A program made the translations under genes and the position numbers. Below, piece by piece: positions 35,646-45,514 of a stretch of 64,000 nt of DNA (positions within the stretch are counted from its first letter, which is position 1; each line of letters begins with the position of its first letter). A model generated the notes under the pieces. It saw only the letters and a program-made list of their open reading frames with translations. It did no database searches and had not been told where the DNA came from. Source of the DNA: Bacteroidales bacterium UBA6828. Lineage in GTDB: Bacteria > Bacteroidota > Bacteroidia > Bacteroidales > Paludibacteraceae. Where the stretch lies: positions 1-64,000 of the forward strand of contig DKEG01000026.1 in the NCBI GenBank assembly GCA_002452095.1. Reading direction: 5' to 3'.

Positions 35646-38600
35646 ATGAAGAAATTCAACGAGTACAAACAACTGAATTTGCCAGGACTGAGCCGCGAGG
35701 TGCTGGCTGACTGGGAGAAGGAAGACCTGTTCCACAAGAGTATCACGACACGTGCGGGGCATCCGCAGTTCCTGTTCTTCGAGGGACCTCCTTCGGCAAA
35801 CGGAATGCCGGGTATTCACCATGTGCTGGCACGTACTATCAAGGATACATTCTGCCGCTACAAGACCATGCAGGGTTATCAGGTGCAGCGCAAGGCGGGT
35901 TGGGACACCCACGGACTGCCTGTGGAACTCGGTGTGGAGAAGATGCTCGGTATCACCAAAGAGGACATCGGCAAGAAAATCAGCGTGGACGAGTACAACG
36001 CCGCTTGCCGCCGCGAGGTGATGAAATATACCAAGGAGTGGACCAACCTGACGAAGCAGATGGGGTATTGGGTGGATTTGGAGAACCCGTATATCACCTA
36101 CGACAACAAATATATCGAGACCCTTTGGTACCTGCTCAAACGCCTGTATGAGAACGGCTACCTCTACAAGGGTTATACCATTCAGCCTTACTCGCCTGCT
36201 GCGGGTACGGGCCTGTCGTCGCACGAGTTGAACCAGCCCGGCTGCTACCGTGATGTAAAGGACACCACCTGCACCGCCCAGTTTTTGATTAAGGACGTTA
36301 AAGACCTTAAAGTCCTTAACGACCTTAGGGACGCTGACGGCACACCTTTATATGCCCTCGCATGGACGACCACGCCGTGGACACTGCCGAGTAATACCGC
36401 CCTCTGCGTAGGGCCGAAGATTGACTATGTGGTGGTACGCGGGGAGAACCTCTATACCAAGATACCGGCTCTCTACCTGCTGGCGGAGGCTTGCTTGCAT
36501 ACTTATACCAAAGAGTTGGGTGAAGCCCCCGAGATACTCTGGCGCGGCAAAGGCACCGACCTCGTCGGCATAGAATATGAGCAACTTATCCCATGGGCAA
36601 AGCCCGACGGCGACGCTTTCCGTATCATTGCGGGCGACTACGTAACCACCGAGGACGGTACAGGTATCGTGCATATTGCGCCGACTTTCGGTGCGGACGA
36701 TGCGTTTGTGGCAAAGAAAGCGAATATCCCGGGTATGGTCTTCCTGACCAAGAAAGGCGAGCAACGCCCGATGGTGGATATGACGGGCAAGTTTTTCCTG
36801 CTTGAGGATCTGGACGATGCGTTTGTGGCAAAGCATATCGATGTGGAGGCATATCGCCCGTGGGCGGGACGCTTCGTGAAGAATGCCTACGACCCCAACC
36901 TGACGGACAAAGACGAGACCCTCGACATCAGTATCTGCATAATGCTGAAAGCAGAGAACAAAGCCTTCCGCATCGAGAAGCACGTGCATACCTATCCCCA
37001 CTGCTGGCGTACCGACAAACCTGTGCTTTACTATCCGCTTGACTCGTGGTTTATCCGCTCCACCAAGGCACGCGAGGAGATGATACGCCTCAACAACACC
37101 ATCCACTGGCAGCCCGAATCAACGGGTACGGGGCGTTTCGGCAAGTGGCTCGAGAACCTGAACGACTGGAACCTCTCCCGCTCACGCTACTGGGGTACGC
37201 CGCTGCCTATATGGCGCACCGAGGACGGACAGGAAGAGATATGCATCGGTTCTATCAGAGAACTCTTCGAGGAGATAGACAAGTCCATCGCTGCGGGCTT
37301 TATGAAAGAGAACCCATACCCCAAACACGTGGTGGGCGACTACTCGAAAGAGAACTACGCCCCATCGGTGATCGACCTGCACCGCCCGTATGTGGACGGC
37401 ATCATTCTCTGCTCGCCAAGCGGCAAGCCGATGAAGCGCGAACTCGACCTGATAGATGTATGGTTTGATTCGGGTGCGATGCCGTATGCGCAGAACCACT
37501 ATCCGTTTGAGAACCAGGACGCTCCGCGCACGGCAGACTTTATCTGTGAGGGTGTGGACCAGACCCGCGGTTGGTTCTTTACGCTGCATGCCATCCATAC
37601 GATGATAGAGGACAAAGTGGCGTACAAGAATGTGATTTCCAACGGATTGGTGCTGGATAAGAACGGAAACAAGATGTCGAAACGGTTGGGCAATGCGGTG
37701 GATCCGTTTGCTACACTCGACAAGTACGGTGCCGACCCGGTGCGCTGGTATATGCTGACCAACTCCAGTCCGTGGGACAACCTCAAGTTCGACCCCGAGG
37801 GCGTGGACGAGGTGCGCCGCAAGTTCTTCGGCACGCTCTATAATACGTATGGTTTCTTTGCCTTGTATGCGAACGTGGATTCGTGGCAACCGAATGGTGA
37901 TCAAGGCGTTCTGACGGAAATCGACAAGTGGATTTTGAGCCGTCTGAACTCGCTCATTCAGGAGGTTACCGCCGATTATGAGGCATACGAACCCACCAAG
38001 GCGGGGCGTGCCATCTCCGACTTTGTGCAGGACGACTTGAGCAACTGGTATGTACGCTTGAACCGCAAACGTTTCTGGGGCGGGGAGATGAACGCGGACA
38101 AGCAGGCGGCATATACCACGCTCTACACCTGTCTGAAGACCGTGGCGCAACTGATGGCACCCAATGCACCGTTCTTTGCTGACCGCCTCTATCGCGACCT
38201 AACCGACGAGACCGTGCATCTGAGCAACTGGCCGAAAGCCGACGAGGCATTGATTAACAAAGATTTGGAACGCAGTATGTATCTGGCTCAGCAGGCTACA
38301 TCGATGATACTGAGTTTGCGCAAGCGTGCCGAGAAGAATGTACGCCAGCCGCTGCAGAAAGCCGTTATCCCTGTGCCTGACAAAGAGACGCTGCAAGCCC
38401 TGCTTCATGTGCAAGACCTGATCAAGAGCGAGGTGAACGTGAAGGAGTTGGTTATCACCACCGCCGAGAACTCGGAGGTGAAACTGGTGAAGAAAATCAA
38501 GCCGAACTTCAAGGTATTGGGCAAGAAAGTGGGTGGTAAGATGAAAGAACTGGCTGCGGCTATCAGTAAGATGACGCAGGACGAGATTGCGCAGTTTGAA

Positions 38601-38996
38601 GCAGCGGGGACGTTCCGCCTGCTGGATATTGACCTTGTGGCAGAGGATGTGGATATCATCACGGAGGATATGCCGGGCTGGCTCGTGGCGAACAACGGTA
38701 TCCTGACTATCGCCCTCGATATCGAACTCAATGACGCCTTGATTGAGGAAGGCATTGCCCGCGAACTAATCAACCGTATCCAGAACCTGCGCAAGACATC
38801 AGGCTTGGAGATTACTGACCGTATCGCCATAGAGATAGAGCGCCGCGACGAGATAGCCGCTGCTGTGGAGCACTGCCGCGACTACATCGCTTCGCAAGTA
38901 CTGGCAACATCGCTCACGCTTGTGGACAAAGTGGCAGAGCCGCAAGTGCTCGATATGGACGGCTATATGGTAAACATCAACATTCGGAAAGCATAG
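35646..38996 (+). CDS. ileS: Isoleucine-tRNA ligase, with 9-base repeat insert
   Basis: ATG 35646 (MKKFNEYKQLNL) gives about 1116 residues, the usual size for the long Bacteroidota enzyme. The HIGH-type signature is PSANGMPGIHHV and KMSKS is NKMSKRLGN. The editing (CP1) domain contains LAWTTTPWTLPSNTA. Just before it, residues about 218-232 (KDVKDLKVLNDLRD) are encoded by a 9-base tandem array, giving a three-residue period; this looks like a tolerated insertion at the edge of the editing domain. The next gene starts four bases after the stop, so co-translation is likely. Confidence 0.96.
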   Translation: MKKFNEYKQLNLPGLSREVLADWEKEDLFHKSITTRAGHPQFLFFEGPPSANGMPGIHHVLARTIKDTFCRYKTMQGYQVQRKAGWDTHGLPVELGVEKMLGITKEDIGKKISVDEYNAACRREVMKYTKEWTNLTKQMGYWVDLENPYITYDNKYIETLWYLLKRLYENGYLYKGYTIQPYSPAAGTGLSSHELNQPGCYRDVKDTTCTAQFLIKDVKDLKVLNDLRDADGTPLYALAWTTTPWTLPSNTALCVGPKIDYVVVRGENLYTKIPALYLLAEACLHTYTKELGEAPEILWRGKGTDLVGIEYEQLIPWAKPDGDAFRIIAGDYVTTEDGTGIVHIAPTFGADDAFVAKKANIPGMVFLTKKGEQRPMVDMTGKFFLLEDLDDAFVAKHIDVEAYRPWAGRFVKNAYDPNLTDKDETLDISICIMLKAENKAFRIEKHVHTYPHCWRTDKPVLYYPLDSWFIRSTKAREEMIRLNNTIHWQPESTGTGRFGKWLENLNDWNLSRSRYWGTPLPIWRTEDGQEEICIGSIRELFEEIDKSIAAGFMKENPYPKHVVGDYSKENYAPSVIDLHRPYVDGIILCSPSGKPMKRELDLIDVWFDSGAMPYAQNHYPFENQDAPRTADFICEGVDQTRGWFFTLHAIHTMIEDKVAYKNVISNGLVLDKNGNKMSKRLGNAVDPFATLDKYGADPVRWYMLTNSSPWDNLKFDPEGVDEVRRKFFGTLYNTYGFFALYANVDSWQPNGDQGVLTEIDKWILSRLNSLIQEVTADYEAYEPTKAGRAISDFVQDDLSNWYVRLNRKRFWGGEMNADKQAAYTTLYTCLKTVAQLMAPNAPFFADRLYRDLTDETVHLSNWPKADEALINKDLERSMYLAQQATSMILSLRKRAEKNVRQPLQKAVIPVPDKETLQALLHVQDLIKSEVNVKELVITTAENSEVKLVKKIKPNFKVLGKKVGGKMKELAAAISKMTQDEIAQFEAAGTFRLLDIDLVAEDVDIITEDMPGWLVANNGILTIALDIELNDALIEEGIARELINRIQNLRKTSGLEITDRIAIEIERRDEIAAAVEHCRDYIASQVLATSLTLVDKVAEPQVLDMDGYMVNINIRKA
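36294..36340. repeat. 9-base array inside ileS
   Basis: Five units of the form TTAARGACS (TTAAGGACG, TTAAAGACC, TTAAAGTCC, TTAACGACC, TTAGGGACG) in the reading frame. Confidence 0.85.
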
Positions 38997-38999
38997 GGT

Positions 39000-39800
39000 A
39001 TGATTGCCTATTTCTCGGGTACGGGCAACTCGCGGTATGTGGCAGAGACGATTGCCCAAACGATAAATGATGGAGCAGTTGCTATAGAAACGGCTTGTCC
39101 CTCTCTGCAATTAGCGGAAGGAGAGGTCTTCGGGGTGGTGGTACCTACTTATTGTTGGGGACTGCCTGATATAGTAAGAGAATGGCTGAAATCCATTTGT
39201 GGTACATTGCTATCCGATACATATTGCTTTCTGGTAGTTACTTATGGCACCACTACGGGACAGATAGGAGTTCAGGCTGATGAATTGCTGAATGGTATCA
39301 TAGGCAGACCTTTTGATGCACAATTCAGCGTTCGTATGCCGGATGTGTGGACACCTATCTTTGACTTGTCCGACATAGCATCTGTGGCAAAACAAGTACA
39401 ATCCGCCAAAGCGGAAACGCAACAAGTGGCTCATAAAATAGCATTGCACACACAGGGTAAACATATCCGTTGTGCTATTCCTGCACCCATTACAAGATTG
39501 TATTATCGTACATATGAGAAAAAGCGTCAAACATATCATTTGCATGCTGGTGCTACCTGTATCGGTTGCGGGTTGTGTGCCAAGCGTTGTCCCGTGCAGG
39601 CTATTGAAATGAAAGCCGACAAGGGGGCGGATAAAAGACATCCGGAGTGGATAAAACCCCAATGCACAATGTGCCTGCGCTGCTTGCACCATTGTCCGAA
39701 ATTTGCTATACAGTACGACAATAAGACCATTCATCATGGGCAATATGTTTTCCAAAAGTACAATACTACAAATATAGAAAATAGCATAAATAAAATGTAA
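39000..39800 (+). CDS. EFR1-type flavodoxin/ferredoxin protein
   Basis: A 266-residue protein. The flavodoxin-like half opens with the FMN phosphate loop FSGTGNSRYVAE (about 5-16) and has PTYCWGLPDIV. The C-terminal half has two 4Fe-4S motifs, CIGCGLCAKRCP and CTMCLRCLHHCP (about 184-230). This arrangement matches EFR1-family electron-transfer proteins of anaerobes. It lies four bases after ileS and five bases before the lipoprotein gene; the link to ileS is probably positional only. Substrate or partner not known. Confidence 0.85.
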   Translation: MIAYFSGTGNSRYVAETIAQTINDGAVAIETACPSLQLAEGEVFGVVVPTYCWGLPDIVREWLKSICGTLLSDTYCFLVVTYGTTTGQIGVQADELLNGIIGRPFDAQFSVRMPDVWTPIFDLSDIASVAKQVQSAKAETQQVAHKIALHTQGKHIRCAIPAPITRLYYRTYEKKRQTYHLHAGATCIGCGLCAKRCPVQAIEMKADKGADKRHPEWIKPQCTMCLRCLHHCPKFAIQYDNKTIHHGQYVFQKYNTTNIENSINKM

Positions 39801-39804
39801 TTTT

Positions 39805-40221
39805 ATGAAAAAGAATATCTTACGTATCGCCATCGTGGCACTGATTGGAGTGCTGATGGCATCGTGTATGGGAACATCGGATGTATCTTTCTCGCAAAGC
39901 GACCTGCTTGGACTTTGGCAGGAGGATAACACGCAGCATTTTGTGCGTTTCACCACAGAGAACGCCGATGAGGCTTATTTGTATGGGCGTGAGTGGGACG
40001 AGGCGGAAGATGTAACCGAGAGCGACTTGCAAGACTATGGAAACGGTTGGTTTAAGTGGAAATTGGTAAAAGCGGATCTTACAGAGATACATCTAATGGA
40101 TAACGGCGGTGCGGAGATACCGAAGATTTATACGGTTACCAAACTGACAGACAGCGAATTACAATACAATGACGATTACAAGAAAACGCATTCGTTTACC
40201 AAGGTGATTGCTGCGAAATGA
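39805..40221 (+). CDS. Small lipoprotein, lipocalin-like
   Basis: A 138-residue protein with lipoprotein signal MKKNILRIAIVALIGVLMASC. LLGLWQED... and repeated short beta strands suggest a lipocalin-like or META-like barrel, as in many Bacteroidales lipoproteins. It overlaps the next gene by four bases (ATGA), so translation of the two is probably coupled. Function unknown. Confidence 0.75.
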   Translation: MKKNILRIAIVALIGVLMASCMGTSDVSFSQSDLLGLWQEDNTQHFVRFTTENADEAYLYGREWDEAEDVTESDLQDYGNGWFKWKLVKADLTEIHLMDNGGAEIPKIYTVTKLTDSELQYNDDYKKTHSFTKVIAAK

Positions 40222-43200
40222 AACGTTTCTGGAAGATATTTGGTATCACGCTCGGTGCGATAGTCGGGGTGTTGCTGGTTGTGGTGTGCGTGGCGATTTG
40301 GCTGATATTCACGCCCGCACGGCTGACACCTATCGTGCGGCAAGTGGCGGACAAGTATATCACCTGCCAACATGAGGTGGGCGAGGTGGACTTGACGTTC
40401 TTTTCCACGTTCCCCGAGTTCGGATTGCGCGTGGACGGACTCTGTCTCATCAACCCCACAGAGGGCGCGCAGAGCGATACGCTCTTGGCTGCACCCGAGG
40501 TGGTCGCTACGGTGAACATAGTGGAGTTCTTGCAGCACAGCAATCTGGTAGTCAAAGAGTTGTCTTTGCCCAATGCAGTAGCGAATATCTATATCGCCGC
40601 CGATGGTACGACCAATTTCGATGTATTTGCACTCTCGTCGGACACCACGGCTGTGGACACCGTTTCTTCTGGGCTGCCTTTCGACCAAATCAGCGTCGAT
40701 GCCGCTCGTATCGAAGGGCGGTACATCTCTTTTGTGGACGAGAAAGACAGTATCTCCGCCTCGCTGGCGAACACCACGCTGGCGGCTCGTATCGGCAGTT
40801 GGGACGATGTGCTGCTGACGCTCCAATCGGAGGCTGTGAGTGCTATGCTCGGCGATACGCAATATGCGGACAGCCTGCAGGTGGCGGTCTCGTTGCCTGT
40901 CTCGGTGGATTTGGAGAATATGCACTTTGCATTGCACAAAGCCGAATTGCAGGTAAATGAGTTTGCTTTGCAGTTGGATGGTATGGCTGACATAGGCGAC
41001 TCAATTACCTTAGATATGCACGCGCGTGCGAACGAATGGCAGATAGAGCCGCTATTGGCACTTTTGCCCGCTTCGGTGACGGACATGCTCCGCGACATCA
41101 GTGTGGACGGGCGTGTGTCGCTCGATGCCGATGTGCAGGGTGTGTATTGCGGGGCGCAAATGCCGTTGGTAGATGCCCATTTGGTGCTTGAGGACGGGCG
41201 TGGCAAGTATACAGCATTGCCTTATACTCTGCGCGATGTGGCATTGGACGCTGACGCACATATCGACCTCAACGACGACAAGGCGAGTGCGGTACAGATC
41301 CATTCGCTGACGGCAAAGACCAAAGACAGCCAAATAGACGCTTCGGGTGAGGTTACGGAACTGATGGCGGATATGCTGCTTGACCTCGAACTGAACGCCG
41401 ATTTACACTTGCCCGATATAGCCTATTTCCTGCCGGAGAATATACTAACCACAGGGCAAGGTCAGGGTAAGGTCAGGGCAAAGATACACCTAAGCGACCT
41501 GACGGATATGCGTTTGGAGCGCGGGCAGTTCAGCGGCGATATCCGCCTGCAAGGTGTGGATTTCCAAATGGATAGTATGTTGGCTAAACTGCCCGATACG
41601 CGCCTGCAATTTACCTTGCCCAACCCCAAGCCGTCGCATAAGTCGGTTGGTTGGCTGGCAGCACAAGTGTCATTGCAAAGTGTTGATTTCGAGATAATTG
41701 ATGCGCTTGCAGCACAACTCGGGCAGACCGATTTGCAACTCGAGGCAAGCAATATCTTGGGCAACAGTCCTGTCCTTTGCGCCACACTCGGACTGCAATC
41801 CGCAGCACCTTTGCATGCCGCAATGGATAGTATGGAGGCAACCATCGCCGCCCCACATCTGGCTGCCTACGCAGAGTACAACACCAAGGATACTACGGCT
41901 GTGCCGACCCTGCAAGCGAACCTCTCGTTTGACGACCTGCGTGGCTGCTACACGGATATGCAGGCACATCTGACCAAGTCTTCGCTGGAGGCTGCCCTCC
42001 GTCCCGGCAAGCGAAACAAGTTCGTGCCGCACCTGGAAGCCGCCGTACAGACAAAGACCCTTGAGGGCAAGATGGGCAATGATGTGCAGGTGAAGACGGC
42101 GGCACTGTCTCTTAAAGCATCAGCACGCTACAACAAACAGGGCGAGAACCTGCTCTTGCAATGGAACCCGAAATTGGATGTCGATCTGCAGTCGGGTGAG
42201 GCGCACTTGGCGGCTATTGATAAGCCTATTTATATTCCGCAAATCACGTTCACCTACTCGAACAAGGACTTTCAGATTGCACAGTCGCAAGTGCGGGTGG
42301 GTAACTCCGATTTCGCCCTCACGGGCGAGGTGCAGAATATCGGTGCATGGCTGCGCAAACAAGGTGATTTGACAGGCGAACTGAACTTTGTTTCCGACCA
42401 TACCGATGTGAACGAACTGATGGCACTCTGCTCTGCCGACTCGGGCAGCGAGGAGCAACCCGCGGAGGACAAAGAACAAGGGACAAAGAACGAAGAACAA
42501 AAAACAAAGGACAGCACCACAGCGGAAGCCTCGCCGTTCCTTGTGCCGCTGGGCGTAGATGTGGCACTCAACACGCACATCAAAGAGGCGGTGGTATTCA
42601 ATGAGGTGGCGCACGACCTGAAAGGCAAACTCTATATCAAAGATGGTACACTCGTGCTGGACGAGATGGGTTTCGTATGCAATGCCGCCAAACTGCAACT
42701 CACAGCGATGTACCGCACCCCGCGCCGCAACCATATCTATGTGGGCTTTGATTATCATATGATTGACATTGATATAGCCGAACTCATCCATATGATTCCG
42801 CAACTCGACTCCATTGTGCCGATGTTGCGTGCTTTCAAGGGCGCGGCGGAGTTCCACCTCGCGGCGGAGACCTATACCAATGCCAAATATGAAATCAAGC
42901 CCTCTACCTTGCGCGGGGCATGCAGTATATTCGGCAAAGACTTGGTGGTGATGGACAATGCAACGTTCAGCAAGATTTCCAAGTTGCTGCTATTCAACAA
43001 GAAAACTGAGAACAAAGTGGATAGTATCTCCGCCGAACTGACCGTCTATAAGAAGGAGATAGATGTCTATCCGTTCTGTGTCTCGCTCGACAACTATATG
43101 GTGGCACTCGGCGGGCGGCACAATCTGGATATGACCTTTGATTATGATGTAAACGTCTTGTCGCCTATCTATTTGGGCGTGAACGTATCGGGCAATATCG

Positions 43201-43340
43201 ACGACTTGAAAATCAAGTTGGCGAAGTGCAAGTTTGCCAAAGATTTCAAGCCGCATTTCCACGGCAAAGTGGATGAAGAGAGTGCCAACCTGCGAAAGAT
43301 GATACGTGAGTCGATGCGTAAAAATGTGAAAATCAAATAA
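40218..43340 (+). CDS. AsmA-like inner-membrane/periplasmic protein
   Basis: A 1040-residue protein. One N-terminal membrane anchor (IFGITLGAIVGVLLVVVCVAIWLIF, about 5-29) is followed by a long beta-rich periplasmic part. The AsmA N-terminal signature is present (LTPIVRQVADKYI, VGEVDLTFFSTFPEFGLRVDGL). Near the C-terminus are YHMIDIDIAELIHMIPQL and VSGNIDDLKIKLAKCKF, typical of AsmA-like C-terminal regions. The family is linked to lipid transport between membranes. Residues about 751-766 (EDKEQGTKNEEQKTKD) are a charged insert encoded by a tandem repeat also seen at 19808-19848. Confidence 0.85.
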   Translation: MKRFWKIFGITLGAIVGVLLVVVCVAIWLIFTPARLTPIVRQVADKYITCQHEVGEVDLTFFSTFPEFGLRVDGLCLINPTEGAQSDTLLAAPEVVATVNIVEFLQHSNLVVKELSLPNAVANIYIAADGTTNFDVFALSSDTTAVDTVSSGLPFDQISVDAARIEGRYISFVDEKDSISASLANTTLAARIGSWDDVLLTLQSEAVSAMLGDTQYADSLQVAVSLPVSVDLENMHFALHKAELQVNEFALQLDGMADIGDSITLDMHARANEWQIEPLLALLPASVTDMLRDISVDGRVSLDADVQGVYCGAQMPLVDAHLVLEDGRGKYTALPYTLRDVALDADAHIDLNDDKASAVQIHSLTAKTKDSQIDASGEVTELMADMLLDLELNADLHLPDIAYFLPENILTTGQGQGKVRAKIHLSDLTDMRLERGQFSGDIRLQGVDFQMDSMLAKLPDTRLQFTLPNPKPSHKSVGWLAAQVSLQSVDFEIIDALAAQLGQTDLQLEASNILGNSPVLCATLGLQSAAPLHAAMDSMEATIAAPHLAAYAEYNTKDTTAVPTLQANLSFDDLRGCYTDMQAHLTKSSLEAALRPGKRNKFVPHLEAAVQTKTLEGKMGNDVQVKTAALSLKASARYNKQGENLLLQWNPKLDVDLQSGEAHLAAIDKPIYIPQITFTYSNKDFQIAQSQVRVGNSDFALTGEVQNIGAWLRKQGDLTGELNFVSDHTDVNELMALCSADSGSEEQPAEDKEQGTKNEEQKTKDSTTAEASPFLVPLGVDVALNTHIKEAVVFNEVAHDLKGKLYIKDGTLVLDEMGFVCNAAKLQLTAMYRTPRRNHIYVGFDYHMIDIDIAELIHMIPQLDSIVPMLRAFKGAAEFHLAAETYTNAKYEIKPSTLRGACSIFGKDLVVMDNATFSKISKLLLFNKKTENKVDSISAELTVYKKEIDVYPFCVSLDNYMVALGGRHNLDMTFDYDVNVLSPIYLGVNVSGNIDDLKIKLAKCKFAKDFKPHFHGKVDEESANLRKMIRESMRKNVKIK
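42468..42515. repeat. GGACAAAGAACAA repeat inside the AsmA-like gene
   Basis: Imperfect units GGACAAAGAACAA/GGGACAAAGAACGAA in frame. The reverse complement of the same motif lies between coaBC and rpoZ (19808-19848). Confidence 0.75.
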
Positions 43341-43347
43341 CTATAAT

Positions 43348-45441
43348 ATGAAAAAATCCGTTCTATTCGGCATTGCCGCCATTACGCTTATGGCATGTAA
43401 CAATCAAAACCCGTTTTTGTCGGAGCAGAACACGCCCTATGGTGTTCCCGCTTTCGACAAGATTAAAACCGAGCACTATATGCCCGCTTTCGAGGCGGCT
43501 ATAGCACAGAACCAAGCCGAGATACAGGCTATCGTGTCTAACCCCGCCGAACCCACTTTTGAGAATACCATTGTGGCACTCGACCGCAGCGGTGGTCTGT
43601 TGGAAAAAGTGAGCGGTGTGTTCTTCAATGTATTGGAGGCGGACGGCAACGATGAGATGAACCATATCGCAGAGAAAGTAACCCCTATGCTTTCTGACTT
43701 GAGCGATGGTATTCTGCTCAACGACAGTCTGTTCCAACGAATCAAGTTTGTGTACGACCAGCGCGAGCAACTCGGGCTGAACGCCGAGCAGATGCGTCTT
43801 CTAACCGAGACCTATAAGCATTTTGCGCTGAATGGTGCCAATCTCCAGCCTGAGCAGAAAGAACGCCTCAAGGAGATTAACAGCGAGTTGGGTTTGCTGT
43901 CGCTTCAATTCGGCAACAACGTAGTAGCAGAGACCAATGCTTACCAACTGTTTATAACCGATGAGAACGAACTCAAAGGGCTGCCGGAGAGCGCAAAAGC
44001 CGCTGCCAAAGAGGAGGCAACCGCTGCCGGTCGCCCCGATGCGTGGCTCTTTACACCCAAGCGCACTTCGTTCACGCCCGTACTGCAGTATTGCGAGAAC
44101 CGCGACTTGCGCCGCGAACTGCTGCTGGCATACACCACCCGCGGCAACCACGACAACGAGTACGACAACAAAGCCGTCATCGTTAAGACGATGAAACTGC
44201 GCGTCGAGAAAGCGCACCTCTTCGGTTACGACTGCCCCGCCGACTATATCCTCGCCGACTGTATGGCGCACGATGCGAAGACCGTGGACGCTTTCCTCCA
44301 ATCCGTTTGGGAGCCCAGTCTCGCTGCAGCCAAGCGTGAAGCCGCTGAACTGCAAACGCTTATGAACGAAGACCTGCCCGGTGAGGAACTGCAGCCGTGG
44401 GATTGGTGGTACTATGCCGAGAAACTCCGCAAAGCGAAATACGATCTCGATGAGGAGCAACTCAAACCCTATTTTGAACTGAGCAACGTCCGCAAAGGCG
44501 TGTTCGGATTGGCGCATAACCTCTACGGGCTCAATTTCGAGCAACTCACCGATATGCCGGTCTATAACCCCGAGGTGGAGGTGTTCAAAGTAACCGATGC
44601 CGAAGATAAACTCGTGGGCATCCTCTATACCGACTATTTTCCGCGTGCGGGCAAACGCCCGGGCGCATGGATGAACAATATCCAGAGCCAGTACGTGGAT
44701 GCCGATGGCGTGGACCATCGCCCCATCATCATCAATGTCGGCAATTTCAACAAACCTACCAAGGGCAATCCGTCGCTCCTGTCTATGGACGACGTGGAGA
44801 CCCTATTCCATGAGTTCGGACACGCCCTCCATGGACTCATGTCCAAGGCGACCTACAAGAGTCTCTCCGGCACTAATACCCCGCGCGACTTTGTGGAACT
44901 GCCCTCGCAGTTTATGGAGAACTACTGCTATCGCCCCGAGATAATGAAGACCTATGCTTTTCATTATCAGACCGGTGAGGTGATGCCCGACTCGCTGATA
45001 CAGAAGATCAATAATGCCAAAACGTTCAATCAAGGTTTTGTGGAAACCGAGTTGCTGAGTGCTTCCATTCTTGATATGGACTATCACGAGATAACGGATA
45101 CGGCTGACTTTGATGTCAATGTGTTCGAAGCAGAGTCGATGGCTAAGATGCATATGATTCCGCAGATTATCACGCGTTACCGCTCTACGTTCTACAACCA
45201 TATCTTCACCACGGGCTACGAGGCCGGTTACTATAGTTACACATGGTCTGCTGTCTTGGATGCGGATGCTTTTGCGGCTTTTGAGGAGACGGGCGACATC
45301 CTCAATCCCGATGTGGCGAAGCGTTTCCGCCATATGCTGGAGCAGGGTGGTACACGTGATGCTGCCGAACTCTATCAGGAGTTCCGCGGCAAGCCCGCTG
45401 ACGCTAAATATCTCTTGGAGCGTAAGGGCTTTGTAGAGTAA
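43348..45441 (+). CDS. dcp: M3-family peptidase (peptidyl-dipeptidase type), lipoprotein
   Basis: A 697-residue metallopeptidase. The signal MKKSVLFGIAAITLMAC has a lipobox, so it is probably anchored facing the periplasm. The zinc motif HEFGHALHGL is at about residue 487, followed by the third ligand in the family block FVELPSQFMENY. The N-terminal FENTIVALDRSG stretch is typical of Dcp/oligopeptidase A. It cleaves short peptides. It starts seven bases after the AsmA-like gene and ends at a strong terminator. Confidence 0.92.
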   Translation: MKKSVLFGIAAITLMACNNQNPFLSEQNTPYGVPAFDKIKTEHYMPAFEAAIAQNQAEIQAIVSNPAEPTFENTIVALDRSGGLLEKVSGVFFNVLEADGNDEMNHIAEKVTPMLSDLSDGILLNDSLFQRIKFVYDQREQLGLNAEQMRLLTETYKHFALNGANLQPEQKERLKEINSELGLLSLQFGNNVVAETNAYQLFITDENELKGLPESAKAAAKEEATAAGRPDAWLFTPKRTSFTPVLQYCENRDLRRELLLAYTTRGNHDNEYDNKAVIVKTMKLRVEKAHLFGYDCPADYILADCMAHDAKTVDAFLQSVWEPSLAAAKREAAELQTLMNEDLPGEELQPWDWWYYAEKLRKAKYDLDEEQLKPYFELSNVRKGVFGLAHNLYGLNFEQLTDMPVYNPEVEVFKVTDAEDKLVGILYTDYFPRAGKRPGAWMNNIQSQYVDADGVDHRPIIINVGNFNKPTKGNPSLLSMDDVETLFHEFGHALHGLMSKATYKSLSGTNTPRDFVELPSQFMENYCYRPEIMKTYAFHYQTGEVMPDSLIQKINNAKTFNQGFVETELLSASILDMDYHEITDTADFDVNVFEAESMAKMHMIPQIITRYRSTFYNHIFTTGYEAGYYSYTWSAVLDADAFAAFEETGDILNPDVAKRFRHMLEQGGTRDAAELYQEFRGKPADAKYLLERKGFVE

Positions 45442-45475
45442 GTTTTTGGTAGAAAAAATCTTTTGGCAAATGAAA

Positions 45476-45514
45476 TGGGGTTGCTTGACACATTCAGGCA
45501 ACCCCATTTTTTTA
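45476..45514. terminator. Terminator between dcp and res
   Basis: GGGGTTGC pairs with GCAACCCC around a 14-base centre, followed by a T run. It separates the convergent dcp and res genes and may work for both. Confidence 0.8.
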
